A stretch of DNA of 64,000 nucleotides from Achromobacter kerstersii. Its GTDB lineage: Bacteria; Pseudomonadota; Gammaproteobacteria; Burkholderiales; Burkholderiaceae_B. Within the stretch, counting starts at the first letter, position 1, and every line of letters begins with the position of its first letter. A program made the translations under genes and the position numbers. Where the stretch lies: assembly GCF_902859595.1 (NCBI RefSeq), contig NZ_CADIJQ010000005.1, positions 310,001 to 374,000 on the forward strand, given 5' to 3'. The notes below the pieces were generated by a model that did not search any database, had not been told where the DNA came from, and saw only the letters and a program-made list of their open reading frames with translations. Positions 38,427 through 46,651 of the stretch are shown here, one piece after another.

Positions 38427-39808
38427 GCATGATGATGCCTGTGATCGTGGGCGCCGGCCCCGCTGGCGTGCGCGCCGCGCAAGCGCTGGTGGCGCAAGGC
38501 CTGCGCCCCGTCATTCTGGACGAAGCCCCACGCGCCGGTGGCCAGATCTACCGCCAGCCTCCACCCGGATTCCAACGCGCGAAATCCGAACTCTACGGGT
38601 TTGAACACCGCAAGGCCGATGCCGTGCACCGCACCATGGCCGACATATTGCCGCATGTGGACTACCGCCCCGGCAGCCTGGTGTGGAACGTGGAAGGCAA
38701 GACGCTGGACGTCTTGCAGGATGGCGTCAGCACGGCCGTGCCGTACACGCACCTGATCCTGGCCACGGGCGCGACGGATCGCGTGCTGCCCTTTCCCGGC
38801 TGGCTAACGCCCGGCGTCTACACCTTGGGCGGGTCGCAGGTGGCGCTGAAGTTCCAGGGCTGCGCCATCGGTTCGCGCGTGGTCTTCATGGGCACGGGGC
38901 CGTTGCTGTATCTGGTGGCGTATCAATACGCCAAGGCCGGCGCACAGGTGGCGGCGGTGCTGGATACCTCGCGCTTCACGGATCGGCTGGCGGCCTTGCC
39001 GGGCCTCATGCGCGCACCCGGTCTGCTGGCCAAGGGCCTGTACTACATGGCGTGGCTGCGCGCACACGGCGTGCCGCTGCGTTCGGGCGTGCGGCCGGTG
39101 GCCGTGCAGGGCGACGCGCGCGTGACGGGGCTGAGCTATCGCCAGGGCGCGCGCCTGCACACCATTGATTGCGACGCCGTGGCCTATGGCCTGGCCTTGC
39201 GATCCGAAACGCAGCTGGCCAGCCTGGTCGGCTGCGCGTTCGAATTCAATGCCCGCGACCGCAACTGGACGCCACGGCGCGATGCCGCCGGACGCAGCAG
39301 CGTGCCGGGCGTTTACGTGGCGGGCGACGGCGCGGCCATCGGCGGCGCGGATGCCGCCGAACTGGCCGGCGAACGCGCCGCGCTGGCCTTGCTGGAAGAC
39401 ACAGGCCATTCGCACGACGCCGCGCGTGCGCGGGTGCTCGAAGCACGGCTCGCCGCCAACAGCCGTGTGCGCACCGCGCTGGAACTCGCGTTCCCCTTCC
39501 CCGAAGATTGGGCGGCCAGCATTGCGGACGACACCGTGCTGTGCCGCTGCGAAGAAGTCACCGCCGGCACGCTGCGCCAAGCCGTGCGCGACACGGATGC
39601 GCAGGAACTGAATCGCGTCAAAGCATTGACGCGCGTCGGCATGGGACGCTGCCAGGGCCGCATGTGCGGCGCCGCGGCAGCGGAAGTGCTGGCGCACGCT
39701 TGCGGCCGATCCCCCGCCGACGTTGGCCGCTTGCGCAACCAGCCGCCCGTCAAACCCGTGCCGGTGCGCGTGGTGTGCCTGGAACGGCAAGAGAAGGTGT
39801 CGGCATGA
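38423..39808 (+). CDS. Cluster A: FAD/NAD(P)-type oxidoreductase subunit (HcnB-like)
   Basis: The 461-residue subunit has an N-terminal FAD-binding Rossmann motif (VIVGAGPAGVRAAQALVAQG), a second nucleotide-binding site near residue 155 and a C-terminal BFD-like [2Fe-2S] domain with Cys374-Arg-Cys376 and Cys410-X4-Cys415 (CRCEEV ... RCQGRMC). This is the medium subunit of HcnABC/opine oxidase-type complexes. ATG 38423 overlaps the upstream stop as ATGA and has GGAGG ten bases before it. It is followed by the DAO-type subunit in another overlap. Confidence 0.9.
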   Translation: MSMMMPVIVGAGPAGVRAAQALVAQGLRPVILDEAPRAGGQIYRQPPPGFQRAKSELYGFEHRKADAVHRTMADILPHVDYRPGSLVWNVEGKTLDVLQDGVSTAVPYTHLILATGATDRVLPFPGWLTPGVYTLGGSQVALKFQGCAIGSRVVFMGTGPLLYLVAYQYAKAGAQVAAVLDTSRFTDRLAALPGLMRAPGLLAKGLYYMAWLRAHGVPLRSGVRPVAVQGDARVTGLSYRQGARLHTIDCDAVAYGLALRSETQLASLVGCAFEFNARDRNWTPRRDAAGRSSVPGVYVAGDGAAIGGADAAELAGERAALALLEDTGHSHDAARARVLEARLAANSRVRTALELAFPFPEDWAASIADDTVLCRCEEVTAGTLRQAVRDTDAQELNRVKALTRVGMGRCQGRMCGAAAAEVLAHACGRSPADVGRLRNQPPVKPVPVRVVCLERQEKVSA

Positions 39809-40974
39809 TGCAGCGCATTGATACCGAAGTGGCCATCATCGGCGGCGGCATTGTCGGCGGCAGCGCCGCCTTGTTCCTGCGCCGGCTAGGCGTACCCGTG
39901 GTGCTGCTGGAAGCCGCGCTGTGTGGCGCGCGCGCAAGCGGCGTGAACTACGGCGGCGTGCGCCGCCAGGGCCGCGGGCTGGAACAGATGCCGCTGACTC
40001 GCCGCGCACATGAGCTATGGGACCAGCTGCCATCGCTGATCGGCATCGATGGCGAATACGTGCGTTCCGGCCATCTGAAACTGGCCGCCTCGGAAGCCGA
40101 CATGGCGCTGCTGGAGGCATACCGTGAACGCACACGCGGCTTTGGCATGCACCTGGAAATGCTGGACCGCCGTGCGCTTGCGCAACGCTTCGGCTGGCTG
40201 GGCCAGGACGTCGCTGGCGGTTCGTTCTGCCCCGAAGACGGCCACGCCAACCCGCGCCTGGTGTCCCCTGCGTTCGGCCGGGCAGCGCGCGCATTGGGCG
40301 CTGATGTGCGCGAGGGCGCGCGCGTTACCTCCGCCGAACACGACGGCTCGCACTTCATCGTGCGCGCCGGCGATATCGAAGTGCGTTCGCGCTTCCTGCT
40401 CAATTGCGCGGGCGCCTGGGCGGGACGATTCGCTGAAAGCTTCGGCGAGCCGGTACCCGAGACCTCCATCCACCCGCTGATGATGGTGACCGAACCGCTG
40501 CCCGTGTTCATGAGCGTCAGCTTGGGCATACAAGGCGGCGGCATCTATGCCCGCCAGGTTGCGCGCGGCAACTGCGTCATCGGCGGCGGACGCGGCGTGT
40601 CGTCAGACCCCGACTTCGCAAGGCCCGGCCGCGCCGGCCTGGGCACGCTGATGGCCAACGCCACGAAGCTGCTGCCTGTGCTGCGCGGCGCCCAGGTCAT
40701 CCGTTTCTGGACCGGCGTGGAAGGCAATATGCCCGACCACAATCCGGTGCTGGGCCCCAGCTCCACCGTGCCAGGCCTGTTCCACGCCTTCGGCCTGTCG
40801 GGCGCGGGCTTTCAGATCGGCCCCGCCGTGGGCGAAGTGCTGTCCGAATTGGTCGTGCGCGGCCAGTCCTCCATTCCTATCGATGCCTTCCGCATTGAAC
40901 GATACGCGGTGGCCGCTCACGGCGCCGCGGCTCGGCCTGAGAGTGTTCGTGAGCAAACGCTGGAGTCACCATGA
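39805..40974 (+). CDS. Cluster A: DAO-type FAD-dependent oxidoreductase subunit (HcnC-like)
   Basis: The 389-residue flavoprotein belongs to the D-amino acid oxidase superfamily (sarcosine/glycine oxidase, HcnC, opine oxidase large subunit). The FAD motif is VAIIGGGIVGGSAALFLRRL, with NCAGAWAGR in the middle and a C-terminal GLSGAGFQIGPAVGEV. It should be the substrate-oxidising subunit of the complex, converting a C-N single bond to an imine. It overlaps the upstream gene by four bases and the binding-protein gene also by four, so the oxidase and receptor are translated together. Confidence 0.9.
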   Translation: MMQRIDTEVAIIGGGIVGGSAALFLRRLGVPVVLLEAALCGARASGVNYGGVRRQGRGLEQMPLTRRAHELWDQLPSLIGIDGEYVRSGHLKLAASEADMALLEAYRERTRGFGMHLEMLDRRALAQRFGWLGQDVAGGSFCPEDGHANPRLVSPAFGRAARALGADVREGARVTSAEHDGSHFIVRAGDIEVRSRFLLNCAGAWAGRFAESFGEPVPETSIHPLMMVTEPLPVFMSVSLGIQGGGIYARQVARGNCVIGGGRGVSSDPDFARPGRAGLGTLMANATKLLPVLRGAQVIRFWTGVEGNMPDHNPVLGPSSTVPGLFHAFGLSGAGFQIGPAVGEVLSELVVRGQSSIPIDAFRIERYAVAAHGAAARPESVREQTLESP

Positions 40975-42041
40975 TGGATAAGAAACAGGGCGCATCGCGC
41001 CTGAGCAAGGGGAAGTGGCTGCTGGGCGCGGCGATGATGACGTTGCTGTCTGCGGGCGCCATGGCGCAGCAGAAGACGTTGTACGTCGGCATGAACGGCG
41101 GCGACATGGAACGCGCCTTCACGCAGTACGTGTTCCCGGACTTCGAAAAGGCCAACAACGTGAAAATCGTTGTGGTGCCAGGCACGTCCACCGACGTGCT
41201 GGCCAAGGCGCAAGCCTACAAAGACAAGCCGCAGATGCACGTCATGTTCCTGGACGACGGCATCATGGCGCGCGCGATTTCAATGGGCCTGTGCGAACAG
41301 TTGAACGACGACCCCGTCCTGAAAGAGCTCTACCCCACCGCCGTGATGAAGGACCGCATGGCCGCCGGTATCGACATCGGCATGACGGGCCTGGGCTACA
41401 ACACCAAGATGTTCGCCGACAAAGGCTGGGCGCCGCCCACGTCATGGATGGATCTGGCCGACCCCAAGTACAAGGGCAAAGTCGTATTCCAGTCGGCATC
41501 CGGCAGCACCTTCGGCCTGCACGGCTTCCTGATGTTCAATCGCATCCAGGGCGGCGACGACAAGAACTACGAACCCGGCTTCAAGAAATGGCCCGACACC
41601 ATCGGCCCCAACGTGCTGGAATACATCCCCAACTCGGCCAAGCTGGCCGAGATGATCCAGTCCAACGAAGCCGCCATCTTCCCGCTGACCCCCACCGCCA
41701 TCGCCCGCTTGAAAAAGCGCGACATCCCCGTGGAATACGCACAGCCTAAAGAAGGCTCGGTGATCCTGATGGTGGGTGAATGCGTCATCGCCAAAAACAG
41801 CGAACCCGAGCTGTCGCAGAAACTGGCGCTGTACCTGCTGTCGGCCAGCGCGCAAGCCAAGGCGCTGGAAATGGGCGGCCACTTCCCGTCGAACAAAAAC
41901 GTAAAGGCCCCCGCCGACAACGCCGAATCCCTCAAGCGCTTCCAGGGCTACATGGAAAACGCCAAGATCCTGGACTGGGACCAGATCAACACCGCACGCC
42001 CCGCCTTCAACGCCCGCTGGAACCGCACAGTGGAACGTTAA
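40971..42041 (+). CDS. Cluster A: PotD-type ABC transporter substrate-binding protein
   Basis: The periplasmic receptor (356 residues) starts with a signal peptide: basic N terminus, WLLGAAMMTLLSAGAMAQ. It has the polyamine/iron-type receptor layout with TLYVGMNGGDMERAFTQYVF, the GLGYNTKMF segment and PTSWMDLADPKYKGKV. In cluster A this gene is last, whereas in cluster B its counterpart is first. The ligand is not readable; polyamine-type receptors also bind opines, iron complexes and other small cations. Confidence 0.92.
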   Translation: MMDKKQGASRLSKGKWLLGAAMMTLLSAGAMAQQKTLYVGMNGGDMERAFTQYVFPDFEKANNVKIVVVPGTSTDVLAKAQAYKDKPQMHVMFLDDGIMARAISMGLCEQLNDDPVLKELYPTAVMKDRMAAGIDIGMTGLGYNTKMFADKGWAPPTSWMDLADPKYKGKVVFQSASGSTFGLHGFLMFNRIQGGDDKNYEPGFKKWPDTIGPNVLEYIPNSAKLAEMIQSNEAAIFPLTPTAIARLKKRDIPVEYAQPKEGSVILMVGECVIAKNSEPELSQKLALYLLSASAQAKALEMGGHFPSNKNVKAPADNAESLKRFQGYMENAKILDWDQINTARPAFNARWNRTVER

Positions 42042-42114
42042 ACAACGGGTCAAGATCTGGCACGGTGACAACGAAAACGTTGCTAAGATCTTGCGGCGCG
42101 CCGCCTGTGGACAA

Positions 42115-42217
42115 GCCGCAGGCGCGCACCGCACACCGCACACCGCACACCGCGCAGCACGCAACACGCAACACGCACCACGCAACACCCACCACGCAAC
42201 ACCCACCACGCTCCGGG
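42115..42217 (+). repeat. Degenerate CACCGCA/CACGCAACA short-tandem repeat tract
   Basis: Between cluster A and the hydroxyacid dehydrogenase lies a low-complexity tract of short repeated words: CACCGCA units, then ACGCAACAC and ACCCACCACGC units. It is C/A-rich on the plus strand, has no start or stop signature and looks like an expanded short repeat. A DnaA-like 9-mer TGTGGACAA precedes it at 42106. Confidence 0.8.
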
Positions 42218-42250
42218 CCTGCCCACGCCCGCACACAGGGAAGAACCAGC

Positions 42251-43186
42251 ATGCGGCTCATCATCAACTCCGGCGGCCCCCAAGCCATAGACGAATGGCG
42301 CGCACAATTCCGCACATTCGCCCCGGCGCTGGACGTGGTGGGCTGGCATGAAAACGTCGACCCGGCCAGCATCGACTACGCCCTGGTCTGGGCCCCCGAC
42401 GCCGGCCGGCTGGCCACCTTCCCCAACCTGAAACTCATCATCAGCGCAGGCGCCGGCGTCGACCACATCCTGGCCGACCCGCAACTGCCGCGCCACCTGT
42501 CCATCGCCCGCATGGTCACCAGCCGCACCCAGACCGAAATGGCCGAGTTCGTGCTGACCTCTGCGCTGATGCTCACCCGCGACATCAAACGCGTCGTCGA
42601 CAACCAGGCGCGCCGCCACTGGGAAGTGTTCGACTCCCTGCGCGTTGCCGCCGACGTGCGCGTCGGCATCATGGGCCTGGGCCACCTGGGCGTCGCCAGT
42701 GCGCAATTGCTGTCACGCGTTGGCTTCCCCGTCAGCGGCTGGTCACGCGGCGCCAGCAAACTCGACGGCCTGCCGTCCTACGCCGGCCAAGACCAGTTCG
42801 GCGAATTCCTCTCCAACACCGACCTGCTCGTCTGCCTGCTCCCCGCCACGGACGCCACCAAAGGCATCCTGAACGCCGCCACGCTATCGCAACTACCGCG
42901 CGGCGCCAGCCTGATCAACGCCGGCCGCGGCTCGCACATGGTGACGCAAGACGTCATCAACGCCTTGGACAGCGGCCAGTTGAACCAGGCGATTCTCGAC
43001 GTATTCGAGCAAGAGCCCTTGCCCGAAGATTCCCCATTGTGGATGCACCCCGGCATCATCATCACGCCCCATTGCGCGGCGATCCCCGATCGCAAAGAAC
43101 GCGCGCGCCACACCGCGTTGTTGATCGAAGCGAATGAGCGCGGCGAAGCGCTACCGAACATCTTCGACCCGGTGCGTGGATATTGA
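42251..43186 (+). CDS. D-2-hydroxyacid dehydrogenase (GhrA-like glyoxylate/hydroxypyruvate reductase)
   Basis: The 311-residue NAD(P)-dependent enzyme resembles glyoxylate/hydroxypyruvate reductase A. The nucleotide-binding motif is VGIMGLGHLGVASAQLL. The catalytic Arg lies in the INAGRGSHMV segment, the Glu in DVFEQEPLPEDSPLW and the His in ITPHCAA. The start ATG 42251 has AGGGAAGAACC before it. As the next gene after the oxidase cluster it could reduce a 2-keto acid released by the oxidase, such as glyoxylate; that is an inference from context. Confidence 0.9.
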   Translation: MRLIINSGGPQAIDEWRAQFRTFAPALDVVGWHENVDPASIDYALVWAPDAGRLATFPNLKLIISAGAGVDHILADPQLPRHLSIARMVTSRTQTEMAEFVLTSALMLTRDIKRVVDNQARRHWEVFDSLRVAADVRVGIMGLGHLGVASAQLLSRVGFPVSGWSRGASKLDGLPSYAGQDQFGEFLSNTDLLVCLLPATDATKGILNAATLSQLPRGASLINAGRGSHMVTQDVINALDSGQLNQAILDVFEQEPLPEDSPLWMHPGIIITPHCAAIPDRKERARHTALLIEANERGEALPNIFDPVRGY

Positions 43187-43235
43187 GCCACCCCGACGCT
43201 GGGCCGCGCGTCCTACATCTCGAACGCACCGAGAC

Positions 43236-43306
43236 AGCCCCCCAAACTCGTCCAACCATCACAACGCGTAAGCCCCCCCAAACTCGTCCAATCATCACAA
43301 CGCGTA
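43236..43306. repeat. Tandem direct repeat, two copies of 35/36 bp
   Basis: Copy one (43236-43270) and copy two (43271-43306) share the sequence AGCCCCCC-AAACTCGTCCAA-C/T-CATCACAACGCGTA. They differ by one extra C and one C/T change. The start of a third copy (AGCCCC) follows. Confidence 0.9.
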
Positions 43307-43434
43307 AGCCCCAAAAGGCCGCCCGCGCGGCCGGCCTGGGGCGGGCCCTGCAAGATCTTCCATCACACCCCGCCGTTGGCAAGCACCCCAAGCAAACCAC
43401 TCGCCCCAGCTGACGTGAAATTTCCATTGACGGA

Positions 43435-43598
43435 GCATGGGGTGACGGGGGCCGGTGGGGTGCGGGGAGTCGATAAGCCCGAGGGAATCTGAAGGAAGCG
43501 CCGCAGGCGCTGACGAAGATGACGACGGGGCAGTCCGGAGCGAAGGCTCCGGACCGCAATCGTTGACCCGCACCCCACCGGCCCCCGTCACCCCATGC
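43435..43598. repeat. Perfect 32-bp inverted repeat enclosing two hairpins
   Basis: The arm 43435-43466 is exactly the reverse complement of 43567-43598. The 100 bases between them hold a 6-bp hairpin AGCGCC-GCA-GGCGCT (43497-43511) and a 9-bp hairpin GTCCGGAGC-GAAG-GCTCCGGAC (43533-43554). The outer flanks continue the pairing partially, with TTGAC on the left and GTCAA on the right offset by three bases. As RNA it would form a branched structure; as DNA it resembles a REP/MITE-like mobile repeat. Confidence 0.9.
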
Positions 43599-43726
43599 GT
43601 CAAAAGAACTCATCAGCATCAGCAAGAGCAACAGCAACAGCATCAGCACCAGAGTCAGCAACAACACCAAAAAAACCGCAAAATCTGCAAACCGCCCAAA
43701 GCTACATTGCCCTCCAAGGAGCCAGC

Positions 43727-44560
43727 ATGAAGCCCGAAACCCGAACCCAATACGCCCAGCGCCTAACCCCCGTCCTGCACTGGCTAGCCGCCCACCCTGA
43801 CGCCGACCCCGACCTGCACCAACTCGCCGACTTGGCCTGCCTGTCGCCGTATCACTTTCACCGGGTCTACCGCGCCATGATGGGCGAAACCGTCAACGCC
43901 ACTGTCCAGCGCCTTCGCATGCATCGCGCCGCGATCGCACTGGCTGGCACGCAGGACCCACTACGCAACGTTGCGCAACGCGCCGGCTACGACTCCGACG
44001 CCGCGTTCAACCGCGCGTTTGGGAACGTATTTGGCATCTCTCCGGGCCGGTATCGGGCCGCCCGCTCCCAACCCTTCACCCCCAAGGAGCAAGCCATGTA
44101 CCCCATCGACATCGAAACCTTCCCCGGCGCCACCCTCGCCGTCCTGCCCCATCGCGGAAGCTACCAAAACATCGGCACCACCTTCACCCGCGCCTTCATG
44201 CTGGCCGCAAGCCGAGGCATCGCCGCGCCTGAATCCATTGGCTTCGGCGTCTACTTCGATGACCCCGAACAAGTCCCGGAAAGCCAGCTGCGATCCCTTG
44301 CCGGCATGTCCGTGGCCCCCGACGCCGACCTGGGCAGCGAACTCGAACGCTTTGAAATTCCCGCCGGCCGCTGCGCCATCCTGACCTACACCGGCCCCTA
44401 CAACGAAATGAGCAAACCCTACAACTGGATGTTCTCGGAATGGCTGCCCGCAAGCGGCATGACACCCGCCGACTTCCCCATGTTCGAGCAATACCTGAAC
44501 GACCCCCGCACCACCCCGCCCGCGCAACTGCAAACCCGCATCTGCCTGCCCCTGAAATAG
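43727..44560 (+). CDS. AraC-family regulator with GyrI-like effector domain
   Basis: The 277-residue protein has an N-terminal AraC-type double helix-turn-helix (LHQLADLACLSPYHFHRVYR and NVAQRAGYDSDAAFNRAFGN, ending SPGRYRA) followed from about residue 125 by a GyrI-like small-molecule-binding domain (YPIDIETFPGATLAVLPHRG). This order, with DNA binding first, is that of Rob-type regulators. ATG 43727 has AAGGAG at six bases. Its target genes are not evident; the neighbours are a convergent LysR gene and the repeat region. Confidence 0.9.
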   Translation: MKPETRTQYAQRLTPVLHWLAAHPDADPDLHQLADLACLSPYHFHRVYRAMMGETVNATVQRLRMHRAAIALAGTQDPLRNVAQRAGYDSDAAFNRAFGNVFGISPGRYRAARSQPFTPKEQAMYPIDIETFPGATLAVLPHRGSYQNIGTTFTRAFMLAASRGIAAPESIGFGVYFDDPEQVPESQLRSLAGMSVAPDADLGSELERFEIPAGRCAILTYTGPYNEMSKPYNWMFSEWLPASGMTPADFPMFEQYLNDPRTTPPAQLQTRICLPLK

Positions 44561-44575
44561 CGCCCCGCAAAAAGG

Positions 44576-45472
44576 CTACCCCAGCACGCCCGCCAGATAT
44601 TGTCTGAGCCAGGCGTGCGCGGGGTCGTCCTGATAGCGCTCGTGCCAATACAGCGACACCGCAATCGGCGGCAACGTCAGCGGCACCTTCTGCGTCACAA
44701 TCCGCGCCGCACCCGTCATCGCCTTCGCAATGCTGATCGGCATCGTCGCAATCAAATCTGAACCCTCAACAATGAACGGGCACACCAGATAACTCGACAG
44801 CGTCGCCACGATCTTGCGGCTGAGGTTCTGCCCCATCAGGATGCGGTCAATCGCCGTACTGAAGTACCGCGTATGCGCCGCCAGATCCAAATGGCCATAG
44901 CTCAGGTACGCATCCAGATTCCAACGCTTGCGCAAACAGGGATGGCCCTCGCGCACGATGCACACGGCAGGCTCCTGATACAGAAACCGCGTGCGCAAAT
45001 CCGGCGCCGGGTCTGGAAAATAGCCCGCAATCAACTCCACATGATTCGTGTCCAGCATGCTCAAGCCATGCTGCGGCCGCGCCGGCACAATCTGCAGCTG
45101 AAAATGCGGCGCATCCACCGCCAGCCGGGGAATCAGCTTGGGCAGCAACGTGTACTGCACATAGTCCGTTGCATACAACGACAGCGTGCGCGAGGAATGC
45201 GCCGGGTCGAACGCCTCTCGCGTGCGCGTTGCGCGATGCCACCCTTCCAACAGCGGCTTGAAATTCTGATGCAGCTCCAGCGCCCGCACCGTCGGTTGCC
45301 ACGCCCCGCTTTCACGCACCAGCAAAGGGTCGCCAAACAACTGCCGCAGCCGGTTCATCGCCGCACTCATCGCCGGCTGGCTGATGTTTAGCTGCTCGGC
45401 CGCGCGCGACACATTGCGGCACGCCATCAAGGCATCGAAATGCAGAAGCAGATTCAGGTCCGGATTCTTCAC
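44576..45472 (-). CDS. LysR-family transcriptional regulator
   Basis: The 298-residue regulator has the N-terminal helix-turn-helix DLNLLLHFDALMACRNVSRA with AAEQLNISQPAMSAAMNRLR and a C-terminal effector domain. I prefer GTG 45472, which leaves the usual short lead before the helix-turn-helix. An ATG at 45529 would add 19 residues and would place the operator-like ATAA-N7-TTAT (45485-45499) inside the gene. It is divergent from the TctC/HyuAB genes and probably controls them. Confidence 0.92.
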   Translation of the reverse strand: MKNPDLNLLLHFDALMACRNVSRAAEQLNISQPAMSAAMNRLRQLFGDPLLVRESGAWQPTVRALELHQNFKPLLEGWHRATRTREAFDPAHSSRTLSLYATDYVQYTLLPKLIPRLAVDAPHFQLQIVPARPQHGLSMLDTNHVELIAGYFPDPAPDLRTRFLYQEPAVCIVREGHPCLRKRWNLDAYLSYGHLDLAAHTRYFSTAIDRILMGQNLSRKIVATLSSYLVCPFIVEGSDLIATMPISIAKAMTGAARIVTQKVPLTLPPIAVSLYWHERYQDDPAHAWLRQYLAGVLG

Positions 45473-45484
45473 GGCCGCGCACCT

Positions 45485-45499
45485 ATAAATGGCAGTTAT
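45485..45499. promoter_or_regulatory. LysR-type operator candidate ATAA-N7-TTAT
   Basis: ATAAATGGCAGTTAT is an interrupted palindrome with the T-N11-A spacing of LysR sites. It lies 13 bases upstream of the GTG start of the LysR gene and 133 bases before the TctC start. Confidence 0.5.
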
Positions 45500-45631
45500 A
45501 CAAATATAAACCTGTAGGACTGCTGTCATTCAATGCGCAGGCCTAGGATGGACCCGTTGTTGCAGCGAACCAAGGTCGGACACGCATGATCCGGCCACAA
45601 GGAAGTTCTATCAACAAGGGGAAACCAAGCC

Positions 45632-46612
45632 ATGAACTCAGGGCTGATACGCAGTTGCTGTCGCATTGCCGCCGGGGTCGCGTTGTTTGCGGCCGCGGGT
45701 TCCGCCAGCGCCGCCTGGCCGGATAAAGTGATCCGCATCGTCGTGCCGTTTGCGGCGGGCGGGTCCACCGACCTGATTGCGCGCAAGGTGGCCGAAGGAT
45801 TGGGCCAGCGCCTGTCCGCCAACGTCATCGTCGAAAACCGCCCCGGCGCAGGCGGCACTGTCGGCACCGAATACGTCGCCCGCCAGCCGGCCGACGGCTA
45901 CACCATTCTGATGGGCTCGGTCAGCACGCACGGAAGCGCCCCATGCGTGTATTCCAAACTGCCCTACGACGCCATCAAAGACTTCACCCCGCTGACGGTA
46001 GTGGCCACGATTCCCAACGTGATGTCGGTGAATCAATCGGTGCCCGCCAACACCCTGCAAGAGTTCGTGGCGCTGTTGAAGAAAGACCCTGAGAAGTACT
46101 CCTTCGCCTCCAACGGCCAAGGCACGTCGAACCACCTGGCGGCCGAACTCTTCAAGACCACCGCTGGCGTGTCGATGGTGCACGTGCCGTATCGCGGTTC
46201 CGGTCCCGCGCTGATCGACCTGGTGGGCGGCCAGATCAACATGATGATGGACGTGGTGATGACGTCCTACCCCTACATCAAGGACGGCAAGCTCAAAGCA
46301 TTGGCAGTGACGTCGCCGCAGCGGTCGACGATGTTGCCCGACGTGCCCACCGTGGCGGAATCCGGTTACCCCGGCTACGAGGCCATGGTGTGGTTCGGCA
46401 TGCTGGCGCCCGCCAACTTGCCCGAGCCGCTGCGCCAAAAGCTCACTGACGGCCTGGTGCAAACCTTGCACGCGCCCGCCATGAAAACCTATCTGGAGCA
46501 GCAAGGCGCGCAGGTGTCAGACGTAGCCGGCCCCGCGTTCGGCACGATGATCAAAGACGAAATCAGCAAGTGGTGCCAGGTGGTCAAGAAGGCCGACATC
46601 CGTCTGGATTGA
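45632..46612 (+). CDS. Tripartite tricarboxylate transporter (TctC/Bug) family solute-binding protein
   Basis: The 326-residue periplasmic protein belongs to the Bug family, greatly expanded in Bordetella and relatives. It starts with a signal peptide (ALFAAAGSASAAW). Family motifs are IRIVVPFAAGGSTDLIARKV, VIVENRPGAGGTVGTEYVAR and LPDVPTVAESGYPGYE. No TctA/TctB membrane genes are nearby, which is usual for Bug proteins. It is followed 39 bases later by hyuA, suggesting that it captures the hydantoin-like or other substrate of that enzyme. Confidence 0.93.
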   Translation: MNSGLIRSCCRIAAGVALFAAAGSASAAWPDKVIRIVVPFAAGGSTDLIARKVAEGLGQRLSANVIVENRPGAGGTVGTEYVARQPADGYTILMGSVSTHGSAPCVYSKLPYDAIKDFTPLTVVATIPNVMSVNQSVPANTLQEFVALLKKDPEKYSFASNGQGTSNHLAAELFKTTAGVSMVHVPYRGSGPALIDLVGGQINMMMDVVMTSYPYIKDGKLKALAVTSPQRSTMLPDVPTVAESGYPGYEAMVWFGMLAPANLPEPLRQKLTDGLVQTLHAPAMKTYLEQQGAQVSDVAGPAFGTMIKDEISKWCQVVKKADIRLD

Positions 46613-46651
46613 TCGTCCCGCTCCACAACATTCTTTATTGGAAAGAACGAT

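Larger units (their letters stand above)
43187..43726. other. Repeat-rich 540-bp gap before the AraC/GyrI-like gene
   Basis: No protein gene is supported. The gap holds a tandem 35/36-bp direct repeat (43236-43306), a perfect 32-bp inverted repeat whose 100-bp interior contains two hairpins (43435-43598), and a CAG/CAA/CAT-rich tract (43611-43675). A ribosome site AAGGAG stands just before ATG 43727. Such density of repeats is not seen elsewhere in the window. Confidence 0.8.

Noticed and set aside
42115-42217. Repeat tract considered as CRISPR or integron attachment site
   Set aside because: Words are too short and irregular, with no spacer pattern and no integrase nearby.
43595-43726. N-terminal extension of the AraC/GyrI-like gene through the CAG-rich tract
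   Set aside because: The extension is a Ser/Ala/Gln repeat without ribosome site; ATG 43727 has AAGGAG and gives the normal domain start.
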